NCBI RefSeq assembly: GCF_021295345.1
Contig: NZ_JAIMJB010000003.1
Location: 124,001-188,000 of the forward strand
From: Motilimonas eburnea
GTDB taxonomy: Bacteria; Pseudomonadota; Gammaproteobacteria; Enterobacterales; CBDFNC01
Direction of reading: 5' to 3'
Length of the DNA: 64,000 bases
Made by a program: the position numbers and the translations under genes. The notes below the pieces were generated by a model. The model was given only the letters and a program-made list of their open reading frames with translations. It was not told the origin of the DNA and did no database searches. Position 1 is the stretch's first letter; the number at the start of each line of letters is the position of its first letter. Positions 52,209 to 61,200 of the stretch are shown piece after piece.

Positions 52209-55200
52209 TTACTGCCCCGTGATCAAGGTTTGATCATTGACCAAGCGAGTTAGAATATCGGCTTCCGATACGCCAGAACTACTTTCACCATACAGGGTAT
52301 CGATATCGACGCCACTTAGCTCTATGGTTTGTACTTGGTTGGTGCCGTCAAGCTTAATGGTGATCAGAGTCGAACCGCTACTATCATCCAGATCAATCAC
52401 ATTATCCAAGGCACTGGCATTACTCACATCAACCGACGCGAGTAAATTAGACAAATTAATACTGTCTTCACCCACGCTGAAATCCGTGATCACATCTTGT
52501 GCTGGTGTTCCTTGATCGGCGGCGTTAAACACAAATTGATCGGCGCCAGTCCCTCCGGTTAAGGTATCATTGCCTGAGCCGGCCACTATGATGTCATCGG
52601 CTGCACTGCCGGTGAAGCTGCCAGTGTCATTAACGACTGAAACCTTAATGATCTGCTCTGTTCCTTGGGCCTGATCGCTACCTAGTGTCGCAATCGGCGT
52701 AAAGGTTAATTCAAAATCTTGTACTTGGCTTAACCCTTCTAAGGTAAGGTCTGCTAACTCATCTTGTGTTAGCAGCCAATCTGCGCCATCGGCAACACCA
52801 TGATTAAAGGTCACGCCTGCGGGTAGCCCGCTAACTCTAACGGAACCTGTCTCACTTGGATCTGGGTTAATCAGCTCCATTTCTAACGTCAGTGGCACTG
52901 AGCTATTTTGTGCTGCCAGCACTTGATCAAATTGACTGGTTAAAATCGGCTCATCCACCACTGGTGTTAAATCTAGGGTCATGTGATGAATAGCGGGATC
53001 GCCAAGATCCGTTTCCAACACCCCACCCACGATGGCCTTATCAAAGGTGCCCACGGAGACGGTTAAATCAAAATGACCAAAGGCATCTGGGCCTGTGATT
53101 AATTCAAACCCATCCAGTTCACTGGCGTTGATAATCAAGGTTGCCGTCGCTTGCTTGCCCGTTAAGGTAAAGCCGGCCTCTTGACTGCCAACGCGGATCC
53201 CTGATAATCCTTCAAAAGCGGTCAGGTCTGAGCCAAACTCGACCGTGACACTTAAGCGGATCAATTCATTACTGTTGGTTTCGAGGCTCACCGCATTTAA
53301 ATCTATATGTGTGACATCCCCCTCTTGTCCGGTTAAGGCATCGGGCGCATTAAACAGCTGTACATCATCGCCGATAGGGAGCACTTCTAAAGTGAAGTTA
53401 CCTTCGGTGGTCACAAAATCGGTTGTGCCTATCTCATAAGTGATGACGTTAACCTGCAATGGAATATCACCACTAAAATCCAATGGCGGTTTGATCACCA
53501 GCTTAGCGAGATCAGCCGGATCGACCGCCCAGCTATAGGTGGCTAAACCGTTAAAACTGCCACCATCTGGGCCGTTATTGGGTACTGGCGTATAGCTACC
53601 ACCGCCATTATCTATAGCCACAATAGAGCCAGCGGGAACACCACTAAGCTCAATCGACATAGTCTCTGAGCCATCTTGGTCGATAAAGTTCACCCCGAGA
53701 TCTTGTAAACTGATATAGGTATCTTCATCACCACGCACATTGCTAGCGGTAATACTGGCCTTATCGGTGATAGGTTGAACGTCCAATACCAAGGTTGTGG
53801 TCGCTGTGCCTGTTGCCGTATTCGTTGAGCCATTACAGCCCGGTGCGGTATCGGTCACTTCAGCAACTACGCCTATGGTGATTTCACCGGAGCGATGTGG
53901 CGGAGGTAAATAACTAATTTGGTCAAGCTGAGCCATATCCGATACCTGATAAGTAACCGGACTGTCAGATATTTTGGTCAGCACACCATCGGGCGCGATC
54001 AAGCTGCCACCCTCATTGAGCACTAAGGTTAGCCCCGTTAAGGCCTCAACCCCCTCATTGGTAATATTGGAATCGGCAAACGCAGCCGTAAGATCAAGAG
54101 GGGTGATTTCATCTTCATTGATTTGATCTGCGCCAACGGTTAAATCAACGCCATCAACCACTGGGGTGATTTCAAGCTTAAGCTGTTGCAGCTCACTGCG
54201 GGTATCACCGCTGATGCTGTCGGTTGCCGTCACGTGCACGGGGATGGTCATCACCCCGGCAAAGTCCTTATCCTTCAATACGATATTTAACCCACCGATG
54301 GCGGATTCTTGAAACACGTATTGCACCACATATTTACCTGTGGGGTCGTAATCAGCAACCACGCCAGGGCCGGTAATGATGGCGCCATGAGCCAGTTCGC
54401 TGGCTAAAATAGTGAAGCTGACTTCGTCATTGCTGTCCCCAGCCACACTGGTATTTAAATGCCCAGCCGTTGAGATCACTTGGCCTTCTTGGCCATCAAT
54501 CACGTTATCACAAGGTGCAGCGGGATCGATCGGCTGCAAATCATCGACATCACTCGCACTGCTGTCGGCGCTATCTTGTTTAAAGTGCACCTGAATGCTG
54601 GTGGTGATCATTTCTGCATCATCACCATCGAGCACTCGAGCACTAACGGCTAACGACACCGGGAATAAAGTTTTATCGCTGGAATGCACTTGTACATCTT
54701 TTAATATGTTAGCAGCATTTTCCATTACACTGGTCGAGGTCAATCCGCCTGCTGGGATCAACCAACGGCCATTGCCATCATGAATAGCCTGATTAGGTGA
54801 GCCATATTCAACATACCAAGTGGTGGCATTCGGGGCTTGGATCACAATGTAATCCAATACTTCAGATCCATCATTATCTTGATCATAAAAACCAACCGCG
54901 CCACTTAAGCGTATAGGGCTGCCATCGGTACTCTCCCGCACCGTATGATCGCTTTGTAAGCGAGTAATATCAGCCAAGGTTTCATTACCCGGCCCAGTGA
55001 GCTCTTCAACCTGTGCAATCACGGTTACGCTAGCACTGTCGGTAAAGCTTTGCGTCACCGTTTCTCCGGCTTCCGATGTATCTGTAATGTCATAAGCCAC
55101 ATTAAAATTAAATGTGCCACTGGCATCGGTTGGCGCCGCCACTGCAAGGCGGCCACTGGCCAATAAATCATCTAGGGTGGGCGAGCGGCCATCGACCAAG

Positions 55201-58200
55201 GAGGCAAGATCGAGGGGAACAGTTTGCGCTACGCCATCAAAATACAAGGTCATACCCGCTGGCATATCCTTGATAGTAAAGGCTGAAACTGACTCACTGC
55301 CATCTTGGTCTGCGCCAAGATTGGGTCGTAGATTCAACGCGACTTGCGTATCTTCTAACCCTTCACCACTATTAGCCGCTAACCCTGTGGAATCAATCAC
55401 AGGCGAGATGTTCACCTCTAAGGTCAAAGCGTATTCGCTGTCATCCGCAGGTGGCTTAGCATCACCATCGGGCTCACTGTCACCGTCTGGCTCAGTAACA
55501 ATAGCTTCAATATTTAACTTAACCACACCGCTAAAATCGGGTTTAGGCTTGAGATAAAGCTGCTTTAGTTCATCCACCGTCACTTGATAAACGGGCTGAC
55601 CGAATTCATCAAAATGCGCCACCGTGATAGCCGCTGCGTTACCCGATGCATCGGTTAAGGCAAAGCCATCGGGCACGCCAGACAACAACAGGTTGAGATC
55701 TTCTGAGCCGTCATCATCTTCGGTCGCCATATGAATATTGAGCGGGATTAAGCTGTCTTCATAAAATACGGTGCTATTGCTAATAACCTGAGTAGCATCA
55801 TCAAATACCCAGTCGCCATCAGCTATCACCGTCGGTGTATCAACAACACCTTTGAGGATCACCTCAAACTGCTTCTCGGTACTTTCAGCCGTTTCATTTA
55901 CAGGTACAACTCCGCCTTGGGTTGATTCGGTGGCAATGGCTTTAACCGACACAAAGAAGCTACCGCTGACCGAACTAATATCCTCTTTGGGAAGTAGCGC
56001 TACCTTACCGGCTAATAAATCCTCACCATTAACTTGGTACTTGTCGCCACCTAAAGCAGTAAAACGACCGCCATCGATTGGAACTAAGCTCCAATCGGCG
56101 GGTAAGGTGACTTCAAAACTCAATGACTCACTGCCATCTAAGTCTGTTAATGCCCCCTCGATGGCTTTATTTAACAGGATCAACTCATCCTCTAGGCCTC
56201 TGACATCTTTAACCGATAGAGTTGGCTTATCGGCATCGGGAGCCACATTAATGATGACTAAATTTGCCGCGCCTGATTCTGTATCACCATTATCTTTTTC
56301 CGTTGCAACAGCTTGTATTGTAAAAACAAATGAACCCGCTAAATCTTGTCCAGTTTGAGCGTCCATTGTTAAGGTGAGTTTATCTAGTTCAGTCGCGCTA
56401 ACCGTGTCACCATTAGTAATCACGCTGCCGTTTATACTTACCGTTAACCCAGCTTGAATATTATCAATGACATAACTGATTTTTTCTGAGCCGTCTTGGT
56501 CATACAGGTCTGCTTTGAACTGCATTTGGATCGCTTCACCGTCTTCTACCCCGGAATAACTAAACTGTGAATTGCTGGTATCCCAAATTGGCGCATCGGC
56601 ATCAGACTCAACATGGATCCTGATGGTATTTTCTTCCACGAAAGGCATCGAATTCGTGGCGACATTAGCTTTAAAATTGATGTCTAAGATTTGTGTCGCG
56701 TCTGAGCTATTCAGTGCTGGAGTGAATACAAGATCACCTATAACTTGAAACACGCCCGTCGTGCCAATTTCTTCAAGCTGGGCTGCGTTGATAATAAGGT
56801 TACCATCAACATCGGTTGATAGTGCGCCGCCATTAAGAGTAATGGAGCCCCCTTGTAGGGATGCCTTATCTATGGTGATATGTGTCACCCTCTCGCCGTT
56901 ATCCTGATCCCCGGTCGACACCTTCAAATCTAAGGTTAATGGCGTGTCTTCTATGGTGTCAGTATTGGTGATAGTTATTTCACCTGGCTTATCAGCCACG
57001 ACTAATTCCAGGTAAGACTGAGCTTGGTCACCATCAAAATCTTCAACCACATAACGTATATTCTCAAATACCCCAAGGCCGACTGGCGCGACTTGGGTCA
57101 CTAACGTACCCGTGCCATCGGCATTGATCGTCAAGGTGCCAAACGGGGTATTTTTGTCGTCAACTAATACAATGGCAGTGCCAACCGGATGTTCACTATT
57201 ATCGGGCAAAATAACCTTAACAATTTCACCGCCATCGGCGCCGGTGATCTTGTCAGATAATAAGTTAAAGGTTTTAGTACTGCCTTCCACCACGGCCAAC
57301 ACGTCAACTTGCGAGCTAGGAATGTCATCCGCAATTTCAAGGTTGACGAGATGTTGGCTAGCGGCGCTAACGTCGCCATCGGCATCCACCGCTTGTACGG
57401 CTAAACTGATGGTTTTAACCGTATCGTCACTACCAAGATGATCAATGGGCCCCTTTAATTGCACCTTGATGGTGCCATCCAAGTTAAACTGGATCCTAAA
57501 TACTTCTTGGCTACCTGCTTTTGCTAGCCACCAGCCATTTTTATTGGCTGCGCCAGCAAGCACCACGGGCTCACCATGACTGGTTAACCCAGGAATAGCC
57601 TGACCCGCTAAAACAGGATTAATAGCGACCACATCATCACTGCCTTGGTTTAACACAAAGCCTATTTTATCTGCATCAAAATCTTCACTCTGCAATTGGT
57701 TTTCATCCACTTGCAAGGTATCTGTGATGGCTAAGCTTGGGTTTAAGCCATCATTGATATTAACCGAGATAGTCACCTTACCCGTTGAGCCATCACTATC
57801 ACTGACAAAGACAGGTAAGTTTAAGCTGGCATTGTTATTAAAGTTGCTTAAATCATGATCGATAGCTTGGTGCAAGGTAAAGTTAAGAGTAGCTTGAGCA
57901 GTTTGATTTGGATCTACGCCTAACGAGCTTGGCAAGGTCACAGTGAAGATCCTTGTGCCATCAGCGAGTACACCTTTATAGCTGCCATTGCCATCATCTT
58001 GCCAAGTAACTTGTAGGCCATTGTGCATTAGCGTTGAGCCATCACTTAGCAACACCGCTGAACCGGATGATATCTCTAACCCCACCTTAGTTAAGGCGTC
58101 TTGTGATGCGGTTAAGGTTAACGTGGATTGACCACTATTGGTGATGACTGATGGGGTGGTCGGTGCCTTAGGTATCTCTGTCACCGTTAACCCGAACCCT

Positions 58201-61200
58201 GTAATGTCGGGCGACTGACTATCGGCAATGTTGACCAACAAGGTTTGATCGACTTGGTCCTGATCAAAATCTTTGACGCTAACCACTAACGGGATTTCTA
58301 ACTCGGCAACCGAATTATTGCTCACATCCAGCTGATCTATCGCCTGAAACAAGGTGACTTGGTATTGTAAATCGCTGTCGCCGGTGGCGTTGAGCGCCCC
58401 TTTTATTTCAACACTGAAAACATGATCTTTAGTGGGATCTAAACCTTTATAGGCAATCAGCGTATCCCCATCCATGACGTAATTAATAGGTACGGTGCCG
58501 GACGTTAAGCCTGCCGGCTGCTTACTGGGATCAAACCAAACCTGGGTGATTTGGTCGCTGCCAATATTTACCGTAAAGTCACCCACTGCGACCACATTGC
58601 CTGCGTTTAGATCTGTTTCATCCAGATTAGCAACACGGGTATTTTCCATGAAAGGATTATTACCATCAGCCACTTGCCAGATAAATTGCCCCGTGGCCAT
58701 GGCCGTGCCGTCAAGATCCGTCGCGGTAATCGCCAGTGGCAAGGTTAAGTTATCACTCACTTGGTGATCAAATGGCAAGCTCTGAGTCAAGGTGACCGTC
58801 GCTTTGACATCTTGAACCACACCATTGGCTTGGCTGACGGCGCTGATATCAAATCGAATCACTTCTGCCACACCATTGTGGCCAATGATTTGCTTGCCAT
58901 CTGAGCTTAAAGTAAAGATAACCAGCTCACCGTTACTGGTTAAGCGCCCAGTATTAAGGGAAATAACGGCGAGATTAGCAAATTTAACCGTACTCGCATC
59001 TAAGTCATCCGAGCCAGATGAAAGGGTAAAATCATGACTAATCGGAGTGGGGTTAGCGTAATCGGGCTCAGTATATTGTTCCCTAACATCCGCCATCTCT
59101 CCTTTGTCGCCATCAATTATGGTCAGGGTAACGTCGGCCGAGGCGGAATCTTTATCGCTATCTTGAATTTGATAACTAAAATTTAATTCTTGGGTTTGCT
59201 GATGATTTAAATTACGCGCGACTTCTAATTGCCAATGGCCAAATACATCGACCGTAAGCTTACCTTTATCGGTATCGAACACGGCATCTGTGGTGCCATT
59301 TACCGACTGAGTGACACCTTGGTAAGTCACACTCGTTAAGGTCAGGGGCGCATCTATGCTTTGGTCATTATCAAGTAAATTCCCCTGCTGCACCTGATCT
59401 TCAATCACATCAGCCAGATCCGGTTGAGCAAAAGGCGGGGCATCGCGTAAATTTAGGCTGGCTTCAAGGATCACTTTTTCTTGAGTTCCGTCGGCATCAA
59501 TTTGCTGCACATCCACTAAGTAAGTAATCAAGGAAGATGGTTTACCCGCTTCTTGATCTAGCGGTAAAAACTGCGTCACACTAACGCGAGCCGAGCTCGG
59601 ATCGAGCACCGCAATCGAAACCAGCTTGCCATCACCGTCGCGGCGTAGCTCGATTTGCAGTTGATTACTGCTGATATTTGCTGTGATACCCTGACCACCC
59701 GATGAAAGTCCTTTGAGCTGACTTTGATCTGCACTAAATGTGAGTTCACCATTAGTGACTTCCAACGCGGTCGAGTCACTTAACGCGCCTTTATTTAAGT
59801 CAACCTCAAACATCAGCATATACTGCGGCGCATTGAGATCCGGCGTTTCATCTTGCACGCTATTGCCCGCTTGATCGGCTACTTGAGCACTGATGCTCCA
59901 AACATCAAAGCGAGACAAGCTGGATACATCTATGTTGGGCACCCGCCATTGCCCACTGCTGTCTACTACACTGGTGTAAGTCAACGTGCTGGAGGCATCT
60001 TGTATCAACAAGGTGACCACCTGCCCTGCCTCAGCTGTGGTTGTACCAAATAGCTCGGTGACCTTACCTAGGATAAATTCAGTCGCATTGAGCCCAGTTA
60101 GGGTGTCAATATCGATGGCCAGCAAGGTATCTTTATTGACCGTATCTGACGCTGTGGCTAGGTTTCCTGCCACATCTGTCACCTCGGCCATCACCGTTAA
60201 AGTGCCTTCTGCCAAACTAGATAAATCAAGATCAACTAGGCTAAACTGACCACCGCTGACTTGGACGCTAAAGTGCTGGCTCACGCCGTTTACATCGGTG
60301 ACAACGATAGCGACATCGCGGCCGTCTTCAACGTCGGTCACCGAGCCGACAATATCAACTTGGTTTATTTCGCTGGCATTTAAGGCATCATCACTGCCGG
60401 AAACAAATTCGACACTAATGGTGGCTAGGGTATCTTTACTGGCCACATCGGTGGCACTCACCAAATTGCCTGCCAGATCTGCCACCTCTACCCGCGCTGT
60501 GAGGTTGTTATCACCTTCCGCCAAGCCGGATAAATCAACGCTTGGCAGTACCCATTTACCGCCAATAACCGTGGTTTGAAAGCTTAACTGCTGACCCTTT
60601 TGGTCTTGCACCACCACATCAACTAACTGACCATCTTCAATCTGGCTGACGTCACCTTGAAGTCGCGTTTGGCCCACTTCCAGTTGGTTTAGGGTGTCGT
60701 CACTGCCCGTTATGATCTCTATGCTAACCTGAGCTAAGGTGTCTTTAACGGCACTGGCACTAGCACTGGCTGGGTTACCCGCTAAGTCTTCAACTTGGGC
60801 ATTAACCGTTAAGGCTCCTTCATTAAAGCCAGATAAATCAAGGGGTGCATGGCTCCATTTACCATCTACCACCACAGCCGAATATTGGGCAGAAGTGTTG
60901 ACGCCATCGGTTATGGTAAAGCGCACCACATCCCCATCTTCGACATCATTGGTTTGACCAAAGATCACAACCTGATTAATTTCGCTGGCGTTAAGTAGAT
61001 TATCGCCGCCGCTTTCAATTCCGACGGTTAATACACTGAGCACATCTTTGAGCACGGTATCTGACGCCGTTGCAACGTTGCCCGCTTGGTCGGTGACACT
61101 GGCCACCGCCGTCAATGGCCCATCACTAAAGCCCGTAAGATCAAGCCCAGTTGCTGTCCATAAGCCATCTTTTATCACGGCTGTACCAGCGGCTTGCAGG